A stretch of 64,000 nucleotides of DNA from Parasponia andersonii (GCA_002914805.1 JXTB01000206.1:352044-416043), one strand, 5' to 3'. Positions 34,502-46,176 are shown, numbered from the stretch's first letter. The notes: generated by a model not told the origin, from the letters alone. Numbers and translations are program-made.

Positions 34502-37500
34502 TATAGCTTAAATACAACACCCTACCATATATAAATAAGTAGGGAGCAATAATGGTTAGAGGGAACTTGTGCGAGCCGGGAATTTTACAGTTGGTCTAAT
34601 CAAGGAAGTGTATCCCGAGTGAATGTCAAAATGTACAAATATCGCGAATGATTATATTTTGTGTGGTTACAAAATTAGGTGAAATTGTAGTATTTACTAC
34701 ATGGAACTGTAATTATTCATGCTAAGTTTTTCGCAAGACCATTGCTAATGTACAATAGAGACTGTTACATCAAAGTCCTCTATTCTTACGAGTCTCACGG
34801 TAGAGATTTACAAAGCCTACAGTATATATAGTTAGTCAAACGTGTCAGGCTAAAATAGTATTTTTCTCACAAAAAGATTAAACTCGTATTTTATACATGT
34901 TACTTCTCCAAAATCGATATCCTAACAATAGATATGTATTTATCTATATCATGACGTATAAACATTTACCACGTGTATTTTATGTTCAAAAAGCTAATAG
35001 CTAATACGATATTATAGATTTTATATTTCATGTGTCGTACATATGTGTGCGTTTGTATTTAGCTATGTATAATTGTTGGCGTACTAATAATCCTGCACAC
35101 AAAGGAGGCAAACCTACCGTAAATCTAGAAAAATTAAAATGACATTTTTGCTTATGTGGTTAATCTGCTTTATAATAGACAATTAAGTTTTGGTGGTGTG
35201 GTATCGTCGTCATTACTATTATTTTCATAGTTTATGAAGTGGAAACATCCTGGCTACGAGGACATAAATAGTATAGTGATCGCCCTTCTTCTCATAGAAA
35301 AGTAGTATTTAGACTAATTCCTTTAATAATAGCGACCTTCAATGAAGAAAAGGGCATCTCTTTTGTTTACATGTAGAATAAAAACAAAGGGCAGCCGATA
35401 TTGCAAGTTGTGTCACAATTAATTATATAGGACTTGAAGGTTGGCAAGGAACGAAAGCTTGAAAATGAGAGGTAGAATTTTGTACTTTTATTTACTTTAA
35501 TATATGGTGGCCGTTGACTGGCCGTTAAGAATAGGTTTTCACTGGGTTTGAGAAACCGTCTTCTGATTTATCTCCGAATATTCATGTCACATATAGAATG
35601 TCAAAGCCTCTCTTTGCCATATTTTATCCGCCCACACTTGGAATAAAGCCGTTCACGTGACCCGTTGAGGAACATTTTAAGAGGTAAAGAAAAACTTATC
35701 TGACTAGTGTCCTAGGATTAATATCTTTCCAGCTTCTGAGGTTAACTACTTGATTGAGCTCAAAATTGCTAAAAATCGAATAATATTACTTAAAAAACCC
35801 AAATAATAAGGCTGGGAGAGGCACACCGGATTCTATAGTACCAAAAAAAAATAAAAAGGGAACTGACTATATGGCCTCTGTGTTTTTGTCTTATGAAGCC
35901 TGAGCGCCTTGAATAACCAAGCTCTACTTTGATGTCCAAAATTGCCAACAACACAACATCATCATTAACAGCCAAGACTCCAAAATGATGATATTAATGG
36001 AGGTCTAAATATAGTAAAGACGGTACGAACTATCGATTGTGAGAGCATATATATATATATATGTATATATACACACTGAGACAAGCTAGTTCGTTTCAAT
36101 AAGCAACATGCGCAACGTACGTGATGAAATGTGATGATTAATATTTTCCTAAGTTTGATTTTGTATCTGGAATTCTATAAATAAGGTGTGTGCCTTAGCC
36201 AGTTAGCTCTAGGTTGGTTTTGTGTTGACAGTTGGTAATCCAAACGTACGAATAACTGTATCATAATTGTTGCTTTGAATGTAAACGTACGATATATGAT
36301 CATTGGAAAGGCACATAAGCATCGACCTTTTCAATACTTCTTTCCAAATTGAAAAATGTTAAGCCAATTAATAACAAATGGGAAGAATTCCAGTGACTTT
36401 GAAATAAAACTTAAATGTTGAAAAAAATTCTAGTTTTCAATTTTCATTCGTCTTTGACCAAGATTTGTATTAAATTTCTCACATACCATCTTCGCGCGTG
36501 GACCGCGTGAGACATGGAGATAAAAAATAATAATAATAATACATGTAAGATAATAGAATCTGCTTGACGTGGCATTTAGGGACCAAGTGTGTAGTACAAC
36601 CACTCTTTTATTTTTAAAGAAAACATTAAATGTCTCGAGTGACTTAGTATATTATATATAAAACAATGATATTATCTCCAGTAGTCTTCACCACCACCAC
36701 ATGAATGGCCACATAAAGTGTAATTCATGAAGTATAATTATGTTATTAGGTGACTTTATTCGCATAAATCTCATTAAAAGAATCTGTAAATAACATACTA
36801 GTCTAATCTGAGCATATATGTTGCTCTTGGCATTACTCTTATAAATATTATAAACGTGGTTGAATTGGTAAATTATTTATGTAATTAAATCACGAGTTCA
36901 GGTACTGATCATTATATGTCTTTTGCTTTCAACTTTATACATTTCGTCAACAATTTCGTAAGCGTTACGATTCGTAACTTACGAAGTTCAGGTTTCGTAA
37001 TTAAATATTCAGTCTTGGACTAAGGTGTTGGTTTAAAAAACAATTGTCTAAAGATTGACATAAATCTTTATCTAGCTACCTTGATCCCGTCATTGCGAGA
37101 AAAACGAGATCTAGCAAAGGAGATTGGAGAAGAGGAAGGAATGTTGGGTCGGGTCGGAATTTTTAGCCGGAGGAGTGCCAGGACCCAGGAGCAGCCTCTG
37201 TTGTCGTACAACCAAGAACTTTTTCTCTTTTGCTAATTTTCAATCGGATCACATGACCATATATAGACAGACCACGTGGATTTATTGTTTAAATGTAATA
37301 GAAAAGTAAATAGGAGTGCCTTTCTAAATCACACGGAGGCTAAAAAGTTTGGGATCGAAGCAAAATTTCCAATGTTTCATGACATGCATAACAATCAACA
37401 AAAGACAAACATTATTCGATACATAAATCTAAAAAATATGCAACACAAAAAACGAAGTCTCACAAAAATTTCATCATCTAGTACCGAAAAAAAAAAAGGA

Positions 37501-37545
37501 AAAAAAAAAGAGCACCGTGCATGATAACCTGACCAGTTAGCTTCT
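34502..37545. other. Intergenic, no gene supported
   Basis: Three kilobases without a recognisable domain. Landmarks are an (AT)n run at 36047-36063, a good plus-strand TATA-like CTATAAATAAGG near 36175-36186 without a matching ORF, and a cluster of TTCGTAA palindromes at 36955-36985. Confidence 0.3.
36955..36985. repeat. Nested palindrome of TTCGTAA units
   Basis: TTCGTAAG (36955-36962) pairs with CTTACGAA (36978-36985), and between them GTTACGA-T-TCGTAAC (36964-36978) is itself a perfect 15-bp palindrome. A further TTCGTAA follows about ten bases later. It could form a hairpin or be a multimeric binding site. Confidence 0.5.
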
Positions 37546-38610
37546 TCAACGTGTTGGGCCGAGATAATTAGAAGCTTTCAACGACGTCGACAATTGGATT
37601 TCAGCCATTGTATTGTTGCGACTTCTTACAAACTTGACTGCCAATCTAAATGATACTAGTAATAATACTGTCGAGATGGACCCTCCCATATACTTGAGAG
37701 CTAATCTCATCGGTTTTGGGGGTTTGTTCTTCTTATCCAACTCCTGATTCTGGGTCTCGTACCTATATATATATATGCATGTACATGATTAATCAGTATT
37801 AGTACTGCTATTAATTATAAAATCGTCCCAACAAAAATTTGTATATAGCAAAGAACAAAAACTTAACAACTACTTGACAAATACTTACCCAACTGGAGAA
37901 GTGGAAGGAAACTTTGAAGCACAGAAGGTAATGTCATAATAATCAGCGGATACGCATGCGAAAGTGCTAGTATCGTTGTAGGGAGAAGTATGAGCATGGG
38001 GACACAGTCCTTCAAAGTAGTCCGCATAACTAGAATAGTAGTTACACCCCACGCACTCATCACCATAAACAACTCGAAGCTCGTCAGGGCACCCTTTGTT
38101 CAGATCCAAGGTACAACCAGTGGCCTGACAGTAGCTTCCGATTCCTCCAATCGGATTGACTGTAATGGGCACGTTAAAACCATACATAAGGCTCACAGAA
38201 TAAGTTACCTTGTATTGGGTGTCGGTGGCGACCGACGTGATTGTGAAGTCCACCAGAGTAGCGGTGAGCGTTGGCTCCAGAGTTGTGCTATTTTCCCGGT
38301 TATTGCCGGTTACACAAAAGATGTTGCCATCTGGGACGGTGCTGCAGAGACTGCGTGCCCACAAGAAACCGGACCACTCGGGCTGTGACATGAAGACCAT
38401 GTTCGCCTCGCCTGGCCTAAGGTAGAAGCGTGTAGAGGGGTTGGGAAGTTGTGGTGAATTGGGTTTTGATAGTAACACTGGCCATATAGTGTAAGTGCAC
38501 GAGTTTTTCAATCTAAAGTTGATGGCTGAAGTTGCACCAGCGAAAAGTAGGAGAAAGAAGGAGAAGAAATGTATCAAAAGGCGAACCGGAGTAGTAGCGG
38601 TAGTAGCCAT
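37546..38610 (-). CDS. Divergent thaumatin-like protein with C-terminal hydrophobic exon (TLP-2), two exons
   Basis: Exons on the minus strand are 38610-37889 and 37762-37546, 312 residues. The ATG at 38610 (MATTATTPVRLL) leads straight into a signal peptide ending near GATSA; an in-frame upstream extension to 38709 is less likely because it precedes the signal peptide. The thaumatin domain begins FRLKNSCTYTIWPVLLS. It has 11 cysteines where 16 are usual: the CxTGDC...C signature is degraded to FCVTGNNREN, and the YCC loop is deleted between CVGC and LCPHAH. CPDELRV is kept. Exon 2 encodes a Lys/Pro-rich linker, a moderately hydrophobic stretch (GGSISTVLLLVSF, interrupted by Arg) and a basic tail. 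The intron (donor GGGTAAGT, acceptor ATATATAG) has the same phase as TLP-1 intron 2, but the signal-peptide intron of TLP-1 is absent. Probably secretory-pathway; anchoring is less certain than for TLP-1. Confidence 0.8.
37763..37888 (-). other. TLP-2 intron, whose donor contains an in-frame stop
   Basis: The frame reads CCA GTT GGG TAA GT, and the TAA lies inside a consensus donor GG|GTAAGT. The acceptor ATATATAG|G restores the frame as GGG TAC GAG (Gly-Tyr-Glu). Two bases before and one after the intron: the same phase as in TLP-1. Retention would stop translation one codon after the exon end. Confidence 0.75.
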
Positions 38611-38750
38611 AGAAGAAAGAACAAAGAGAAACTGGAGACAAGAAACGATGCGAAGGAGGAGAGGAGAAATGAAGAGAGAAACGACGTGGAGGCGGAGAGA
38701 ACAAAACAAGAAATTGGGAGTGATTGGAATGGATGGAAGTGGCGTGGCCT

Positions 38751-38760
38751 ATTATATATA
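38751..38760 (-). promoter_or_regulatory. Probable TATA box of TLP-2
   Basis: TATATATAAT on the minus strand, 141 bases before the start codon. The MULE begins only about 50 bp further upstream at 38810. Confidence 0.5.
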
Positions 38761-38809
38761 ATTATAAAGGTAGAGCGCACAGTGTATACTTTTTGGTAAT
38801 TCTATAAAT

Positions 38810-39032
38810 GGAAAATTGCAGCAAAAGTACCTATTCTTAATCAAAATTTACACTTTAATACCCATTTTTTTTCTAACCGCAATAATACCTTCCGTCCATT
38901 TTTTGTAGTAACTGTCAAATTTTTCCGTTAAATGCCACATAATTGCACATGTGTCGACATTTGAGGTTTTTGGCCATTAAAAGTTGTTTAAAAATTATAG
39001 AAGAATACGAAAAATGAAATTAAAATGAAATT
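38810..39032. repeat. Left terminal inverted repeat of the MULE
   Basis: Begins GGAAAATTGCAGCAAAAGT. The reverse complement of the right end begins AGAGAAATTACGGTAAAAGT, with one indel. Confidence 0.85.
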
Positions 39033-39225
39033 TAAGTATCAATACTAGAAAATAAACCTGAAACAAGTTTTTTTTTTAAAAAAAAACTAAATATATTTTT
39101 CTCTTCTCTCTCTCTCTCGACCGGGTCTTTGTCGAAAATCCTTCATTGATCTTTGGAGTATTTCGGAAGAAAGAATCCCTAACTATTGTATACGAAGGTT
39201 GGGGAAATTTTGATCCATTGTAGCA

Positions 39226-39697
39226 ATTTTGTGTGAATAAAATTTTACAAGAATAGACCACCACATCCGGTGGTAGTGAGCACCTCATGGACCAACGAAA
39301 ACCCAAAGAGGATGTTCAAGCCGTGTAAGAAGCTTCAGGTGAATAATTTTAGAAGTTTCTTTTTATTATTATTATTCTTGAAGTATAAATGATGAAGTGA
39401 ATTTTTGTTCAGGCTTATGGAGGTTGTGGGTATTTTTGCTAGGTTGATCCAGAAATATGTGAGGGATCAAAGAGAATAATACTGAGGTTACTAAGAAGAA
39501 TTCATGACTTAAAGGCAGAGAAATCGTCATTTGATGAAGGTGAAGTTGGTATAGGGCAGAGTTATACTACAGCTTGTGATAGTTTAGGGATAAGAGAAGG
39601 GCTTTCATGTGTTGCTAAAGCACATATATGTGAAAGATTGGGGAAAATTGTACTGATTTTTACAGTTATAATTGCTATTATTATCTGGTTAACTTAA
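39226..39697 (+). pseudogene. GRF-type zinc-finger protein remnant with C-terminal membrane segment, inside the MULE
   Basis: Exon 1 ends ...VVVSTSWTNENPKRMFKPC and KKLQ at 39338. Intron 39339-39412 (GTGAAT...GTTCAG, phase 0) joins AYGGCGYFC-stop-VDPEICEGSKR, then LRLLRRIHDLKAEK and a hydrophobic end IVLIFTVIIAIIIWLT, stop at 39695. This matches the plant GRF zinc-finger family (C-x-C-G...TSxTxxNPGRRF..C..C.FF.WxD plus coiled coil and C-terminal membrane anchor). The Trp of 'FxWxD' is a TAG stop at 39440. The first two Cys are lost (CSNFV-stop upstream, then FYKNRPP). In other plant genomes such genes often lie in or near transposons; whether it was captured or belongs to this MULE family is open. 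Confidence 0.7.
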
Positions 39698-40417
39698 GGT
39701 ATTGATGTAATGGTGTAGTTAGTTTTATTAGTTAGTGTAAAACAAATATGTGCAGCATTTGGCACTAAACTATGAAGTAGTAGCTGTAATAGTTGAATTT
39801 TGTTATTGCAATATCAATGAACTAGTTTATTTTTGCAATTCAAGCTGAGTTGTTTATGTTTGTTAATTGCATTGTAGTTAAATTTTGAATATGAGAAGGA
39901 TTGCTAAAATAGAATAAGATATAAGCAAAATGGCAAACTGATTTTGCATAGAATGATCATTTATGTCTCAAAAAGATTACATAACTCATGTACAATGTAA
40001 AATACTATAAGAGGCGCAAAGTTTTTGCACCTAGTTCCAATATCTAGTTCTTGCAATAGCAATAATAATCCAGAAAAACTACTACCAAAAGCTACAACTA
40101 TGCTACCTATGTGAATCTCCAAAACTTGATGCAGTTTTTTATAGTACATCCCTAATGATCAAATATAAATGGCCATTCTAAGTAACTTTCATTTTAATTC
40201 ATGTTTAGACTTATTTGAGCACTAGAGTTTGCAGTGGCATCATTTCTGGCTTTCTACTTTTGTCGCCTTTCTCTTCTCTTAATTGTCTCCTCAGTAGGGC
40301 TTTTCTAAAGTGGACGATCTTTTTTCTTTTGAACAGGGGCCTGCAAAAATTCAACACAAAATTGGCTTCAAGATGTATATAAAAACTGAGGAACCTACCA
40401 AACTGAAACTAATATAT

Positions 40418-43330
40418 TCATACCTCTATAAATGTTTCATTCTCACAAGTAGACTTAAAATGGTCTCTTTGTTTGTAGTTAGTGCAATGGGTCACTTGAC
40501 CAGTTTTCTTCACTTTGGTTATATCAATAGGTGGTTCATCTGCTTCTCTTCTCCTTGGTTTTTTTGGTCTGCCTGGTAAATTATGTTCAGTTGGTGGAGA
40601 TATTGAATTCAGCCCCGTTTGAGGCCATGTATCTAGGCTAGGCATTGGTTCAACCACACATGCATAAGCCTTAATAAAAAGTTTTTTCTTGTCGTAGTCA
40701 TGGACATAGTCCATAATGTCTAGCTCCACGTTCCAAATGCTTGCAATTGCATGGCCACAAAGGATTCGTGTCAACTGGAACCTCCTATAGGTGCACATTT
40801 TGGAATCCAAGTTAACCACAAAACCTCATTGTTTTTGTAGGTAACCTGGAACTTCTTAGCTATAGCTCTGATTATTATACAACACTTCGAGATTGCTTTG
40901 TTGTCTTTAATAGCCTTCAAAATTCTTTTCCCAAAAGGTTTATTCCATTTCTCTACACTTTCCCTTTTTTATTACAAAATCTACACATCAACTAGAGTCT
41001 GATTTTCTCCAACAAAGCCACAATGGCTTTATCCTTGGCATATAAGGTAGCTGAATTAAACTCTCAAATATATTATTTAACAGAATATCACATTTCACTC
41101 CCTCAAAAAAAGTTGACCTTGTCCATTCACTAGGTTTCTTTGCAATGAGCCATGCATGAGCCCTATCATTAACTGCTTTTAACTCATTCATTCTCCTTAT
41201 TTATTTTTCATTTGTTCAATTGTCCATAACATTTGCTTTAACAATAAACCTAGGTGTTGTTTCTTGAAGTTAGCATGTAAATGCCTAACACAAAATATGA
41301 TTTCACTCTAAAATAGGTCTCCAGAGCAATTTTTATCCCTTTCTGTCTGTCACTCTTTATTGTATATCTTCTTGGATTACCTATCCCTAAATCCTTCTTC
41401 AATAATTGGAGAAACCACTTCCATGTCTTTGTGTTTCCCTTCTCTACTATTGCATATACAATAGAGAATATAGAATTATCTCCATCAATGCCCATTGCTG
41501 TCAACAATATCCCTTTGCAATATCCTTTCAAAAAATAACCATCTAAGTCAATTAAGGGTCTGTATCTGAGTTTGAATCCTTCCTTATATGCTTTTAAGCA
41601 TATGTAGACCTTCTCGAATAACTTTTTGTCATTAGCCGACTTTGTCTTCAAAAGGGTTATACTACCAGGATTTGTAGCCAAGATCTGTTTGTAGTAATCC
41701 TCTAGAATGGCATACTGCTCTCTAACAGACCCCTTCAGCATAGTAATTTCTTTGCCCTTAGCCTTATAAAATGCCCAAGGTGAGACCTCTCAGAAGTTAG
41801 TGGTTGTAGTTATCTCATGGAAAATCTTATAAGATATAGTAGGGTTTACTCTGAACTACTTAAGGAAATGCTGGGCTAACCATGTGCTGTCCATGTGCTT
41901 GCTATTGAAAACTAGCTAAAAATCATGCTCATCCTTTAAAGTATTCACTCTAAATGTCTTGTTGTCAACCTACTAATATGTGCATACAAAACCTAAGGGC
42001 ATTGTTCTACTTTGCATTTAACTCTTATTTTTTCTAAGGTGTTCTGTACTTATATGTACTCTTTATCTACAGAAATAAAGTACTCCTTGATAGTTGTTCT
42101 AATGAGGTCTACTGATATAAACTCCATTCCCAAAGTGAATTTAAAATTCTCATAACTAGAATTAGCATTGAACTGCTAGCTCTTCTTGATTGTATCATTA
42201 CAACCATCACCTTCACTCAAACTTTGTAGATCATGCTCAGATTCAATCCCACCCTCATTACTAGCCTCATCTTCTTCATATAACTAAGTAACTAATCTCC
42301 ACCATCTACTTGGATCAAGTTGATGATCTATATTCCTTTCCTCCTTATCATCCTAAGCATATCCCTCCTGAACAAACTCAAACTATTCTTCTCTAGTTAC
42401 ATTTTCAGCCCTTTGGTTCTGATTGTCTTCATTTTCTACAAGTTCATTCACTAGATCTTCATTCTCTACAGGTTTATTCACTGGAGCTTCATACTCTACA
42501 TGCTCATTCTGAGCGTGGTTTCTGCTTTCACCTTCTAATAAATCCTCAATATAGGATCATAGTCGTATATATCCTCGAATACTCTCTCATATTAGCAAGG
42601 TTGTGTGGTGTCTGGGAAATGCGATAGGCTAGGTATGTATGGATCAAAGTTAGTAGGAGAATTTGGTGGTTGTGGTGGAATATTATCTGGTCCAGTTGCT
42701 GGTTGTGGGGAGGATTATGGTCATGGGTAATTTAGTGGTTGTGGTGGAACATGTTCCGCTTCATTTTCTAGTTATGGGGTTGATTGTGATATTGTCTCAA
42801 TTAGTGGTTGTGGGAAGGATCTATGGGGTTCTTGTCTACGCTCATCTATTCGTGTGATACTATTCTTGTCTACGCTCATCTATTCTTGTGATACTATCTT
42901 CTTGTGTACCAATTTCTACTTCAGGTGCAAGGTTAGTATATGAGTACTGACTTTGGGATTGTGATGTAACTACTTTCAACCCTTGACTGTCTGCTTCCTC
43001 AGCTAGGTTCTTCAATGATGCATCACCAAGAACACTTTTGCCTCCCTATACTTACGCCTCAGCAATTCTTCCATCATTTCCATAACTTCCTTGTCACTTA
43101 CTAACATTTTTCTATATTTTAATGCCCTATCTTTAGCTTCCACAAAAACCTAAATGGCATCATATAATTCAAATGCAAAGCCATATTTTCCAAATTGAAT
43201 TTGTTGAAGTAATCATGTCGCAATTATCAAATAGCACAATACTCCCTTCCTCGTACCTTTTATTCCCATAAAGTGTGAATAAATCTCTACCATGATGTAG
43301 TTTGACTGTGAATAATATAAAAGACTCATC
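40418..43330 (-). pseudogene. MULE transposase remnant
   Basis: Read from 43330 down. The N-terminus has ILFTVKLHHGRDLFTLYGN, the usual MULE start. An acidic, low-complexity linker follows (42970-42200). The catalytic region in the open frame 41741-41250 has PLIDLDGYFLKGYCKGILL (first Asp), AMGIDGDNSIFSIVYAIVE and TIKSDRQKGI (second Asp). CDILLNNIFESL near 41090 carries the third acidic residue. The frame 40819-40418 holds a SWIM-type finger (MCTYRRFQLTRILCGHAIA) and a zinc knuckle reduced to HCTNYKQRDHFKSTC (second Cys to Tyr). Many stops and shifts, so the element depends on a transposase from elsewhere, if it moves at all. Confidence 0.9.
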
Positions 43331-43880
43331 TGTCAAATTTAAAAGTAATTATTGTCAACTACTAAACTTCCACTAAACAATAAATTAAGCAATAAAATAA
43401 ACTCACTAACTAATAATAAGCCAGATTTCCCACCCTCGTCAAAGCAAATGTTGACCCTCATAACAGTAAAAGAAAAAGTAGTAATCCCTAAAAAAGACAA
43501 TAAAACAAACTCCACGCACATGGGTTCCAAACCCAAAACACAATACCCTTTGTCAACTATAAAAACAGGAAATCCTTCACAATATCAATTACAAACCCTA
43601 AAAAAACAAAAGCCCTAAATTTGAATAATACTCACCCACTCGATTTTCGCACAAAAAATTGGAAAATGGTGCAATAAGAACCCCATAATCAACAGAAAAA
43701 TACTTACCAAGTTGATGTCGATATTCTATCTTCTCCACAAGAACTCATCAAGATTTTAGTAATTTGCAATCGTTAATGGTAGATATTGGATAAGAACTAG
43801 TCGAAACAAAGAGAGGGCGGGAAAGTGAAGACGATGAATTTCTGGGTTTTTTAATTTTTTTTACTCTTTTTTTTAACAGA

Positions 43881-44103
43881 CTTTTTACTTTAATTTTATT
43901 TTCATATTTTTCTACAATTTTTAAACAATTTTTAATGGCCTAAAAACTCAGATGTTGATATGGGTAGAATTATATGGCATTTAACAAAAAAATTTAACGG
44001 CTACTACAAAAATTGGACGAAAGGTATTATTACTGTCAGAAAAAAAAAAGGTATTAAAGTATAAATTTTGACTAAGAATGAGCACTTTTACCGTAATTTC
44101 TCT
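43881..44103. repeat. Right terminal inverted repeat of the MULE
   Basis: Reverse complement of the left repeat, with many single-base differences; ends CCGTAATTTCTCT. Confidence 0.85.
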
Positions 44104-44112
44104 TTTATAAAT

Positions 44113-45291
44113 ATAGGTGGATATAAAAGCTTAATAAAACAAGGTTATAGAAGAAAAGAATAGTAGAAATGACGATCGAGCGGTGATTATGGGTAATGGA
44201 TAGGAGAATAATGGAAAACAAGGGAAAGGGTGAGATTTGTGAAAGAGTCGGTTGGGATGGGAATAGCAAAGACCAAATAAAATAAAATTAAGATTAATTT
44301 ACGGGAGTTAGGGTTGTAACAGATTATAATTTTTAAATTTTAAATTTCAATTAAAGAATTGTAAATTGAAAATTATGGTGGAAATAATGGACAGAGAGCT
44401 GGCAGGCCATACTTTGGGCTATCGGTAAATTGCATTGGGGGTGGCTCACTAGTGGTCATTATGACGTGGTTATTTCCTCATCCAAAAACTCTATTACACG
44501 ATATCCTCTTTCTTTATTTATTTCTTTTTGTCTGAGATATGAAAGGATGCCCTCACGCGCGGCGCGTGCTCTTTCTCAGGGGTTTCATGAGCAGGGATAC
44601 TGCTCCTTTGGAATCCGGAGTCGGGTCATAGGGGTGAGTTGGTGAAAACAAGAATGAAAAGTGGAGTAGGTCAGTAGGGATGTTGGTGAATGGTGATTGC
44701 GAATTTCTCGTCTGTGTGACTTTCAGACTGTACCCACTCCTTTGCAAATGGCTTTCCTTGTGGTAAGATATTGAGATTGACGATTCTAGCGAGATGGACA
44801 AGAGAGTTAATTGAGTAATAAAATAACGGGGAATTTGAGAGTATCAAAAACAAATCAAAGAAATAATAATATCGGTAATAATAATAAAAGAGTACATAAC
44901 ATATATAAGAGCTTATAAAAACAAATAAAGGCAGAAGAAAAGTCTATATTCTAGAAATTAGAGCCAAACATCATGTCATGTCAATCAATAAATAATTTTT
45001 GGGAATGTTTCTAGCTAGGTGCTTTAAGTTCGTTCTTTATAAAAAAGGGAAAAATAAAAATTTGTGGTGCATGTTGCTAGCTTAGTCCATTATATTAGTT
45101 CTTAAAAATAAAATAAAAAAAAATTAAGATGACATTATTGGTATTAAATTAGGCGGACACAGATAAGGACTTCAAGACTAAGTTGGTCTTGAGACAATGA
45201 GGAAACAAATTCGTCTGCTTTTGCCGGTAATTTTAAGACTTGCATTCCAAACTTGTTAAGGTTTTTTGGAAAATTAAGTATAAGACATGTA
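44113..45291. other. Original upstream flank of TLP-2, no gene seen
   Basis: Before the MULE inserted, this sequence continued directly upstream of the TLP-2 promoter. A GC-rich knot CACGCGCGGCGCGTG lies near 44554-44568. Open frames up to 82 codons show no family motif. Confidence 0.35.
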
Positions 45292-45296
45292 CTAAA

Positions 45297-46175
45297 TGTG
45301 GGGTCCACTCCTAGATCGTGTGCTACGTGGATGATTAAGTGGCAGAACAGATGGCAGGGGACGTACCGTTCGACACGTGTCTAGGAGGGCCGCTTGAAAG
45401 CCACCTAAGTCACACGTGATACGACTTGGGCCTGTTGGTTGTCACAGGCCAAGGCTGAATCCATCCCAGATCCTAGACGGGTTCGACTCAATCTAATTCT
45501 TGCCTCGACAGTTAGGGGTCAGAAGCCTCAAGGGTCTTCCGCCAAAAGATCATTAGGGGCAGCGCACCGCTCCAGACTCAAATTGAACATTCAATGCGAT
45601 CCTGAATAGGTGTGCACATTGGGCAAACCGTTCTGATAGGATGACGGGTTGTCAAAGCCTCGCCTTTGCCAGGCTCCCACCATAGGGGATGACGGAAAGC
45701 ATATCACAACAATATAAGGAAAATTATGGTGACCACGTCCCGTGAATTGCAGAATAAGTCATGATGAGAAAAGAGCACTCAATCCTGGGATTGAGAGCCG
45801 GTAGGTTCTCGGTTCTAGGATTATATATATATATGTCATACATCTCTCCGAAAAACATACATAGATAGATAGACAAAAAACTTTACGAACAAAAAAACTT
45901 AGTCTTTGCTATTCAATCTCAGAGTAAATATCTGACTTAAGCATCGGAGAGTCCTTGTAGGTGGTCACCCCCATCTCTTCTCTCCAGAGTGGGATCAAAA
46001 GCATCTTGAGATAGCGAAAATACGTGGACAGTTAGTAGGATCAGCACTAGCAGTTTGAAGACATGTGGATAGATGGTAAGAACGGCACCAACCATTTTAG
46101 GACACATGGACAGTTGGTAGGACCAGCACCAGCAATTTAAAGACACGTGGGTAGTTGGCAAGAACAGCACCAACA
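45297..46175 (+). repeat. 5' LTR of the Retand-type element
   Basis: Starts TGTGGGGTCC and ends GCACCAACA. Contains a TATATATATATG TATA-like stretch near 45823-45834. Its last ~155 bp are four tandem ~39-bp units. Confidence 0.85.
46021..46175 (+). repeat. Four ~39-bp tandem units forming the LTR 3' end
   Basis: Units begin ACGTGGACAGTTAGTAGGA, CATGTGGATAGATGGTAAGA, CACATGGACAGTTGGTAGGA and CACGTGGGTAGTTGGCAAGA, each ending near CAGCACCA(A/G)CA. Odd and even units resemble each other most, hinting at a ~78-bp dimer. The same array ends the 3' LTR (57508-57660). The last unit's CACCAACA is the LTR terminus. Confidence 0.75.
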
Positions 46176-46176
46176 A

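Larger units (their letters stand above)
38810..44103. mobile_element. Mutator-like element (MULE), 5.3 kb, with long inverted repeats
   Basis: Terminal inverted repeats of about 225 bp (38810-39032 and 43881-44103) share ATTCTTAATCAAAATTTACA-type text, TTTTTGTAGTA and CCATTAAAAGTTGTTTAAAA. The flanks carry a 9-bp duplication, TCTATAAAT (38801-38809) and TTTATAAAT (44104-44112), matching at eight positions; 9 bp is the Mutator length. Inside are a decayed transposase on the minus strand and a GRF zinc-finger remnant on the plus strand, tail to tail. Confidence 0.9.

Noticed and set aside
36173-36190. CTATAAATAAGG as a promoter
   Set aside because: A good TATA-like match, but no ORF, exon logic or known RNA follows, so it is mentioned only as a landmark.
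38495-38799. Arg/Lys-rich plus-strand ORFs near TLP-2 start
   Set aside because: They are antisense to the TLP-2 signal peptide and 5' leader, whose CT-rich sequence reads as basic residues.
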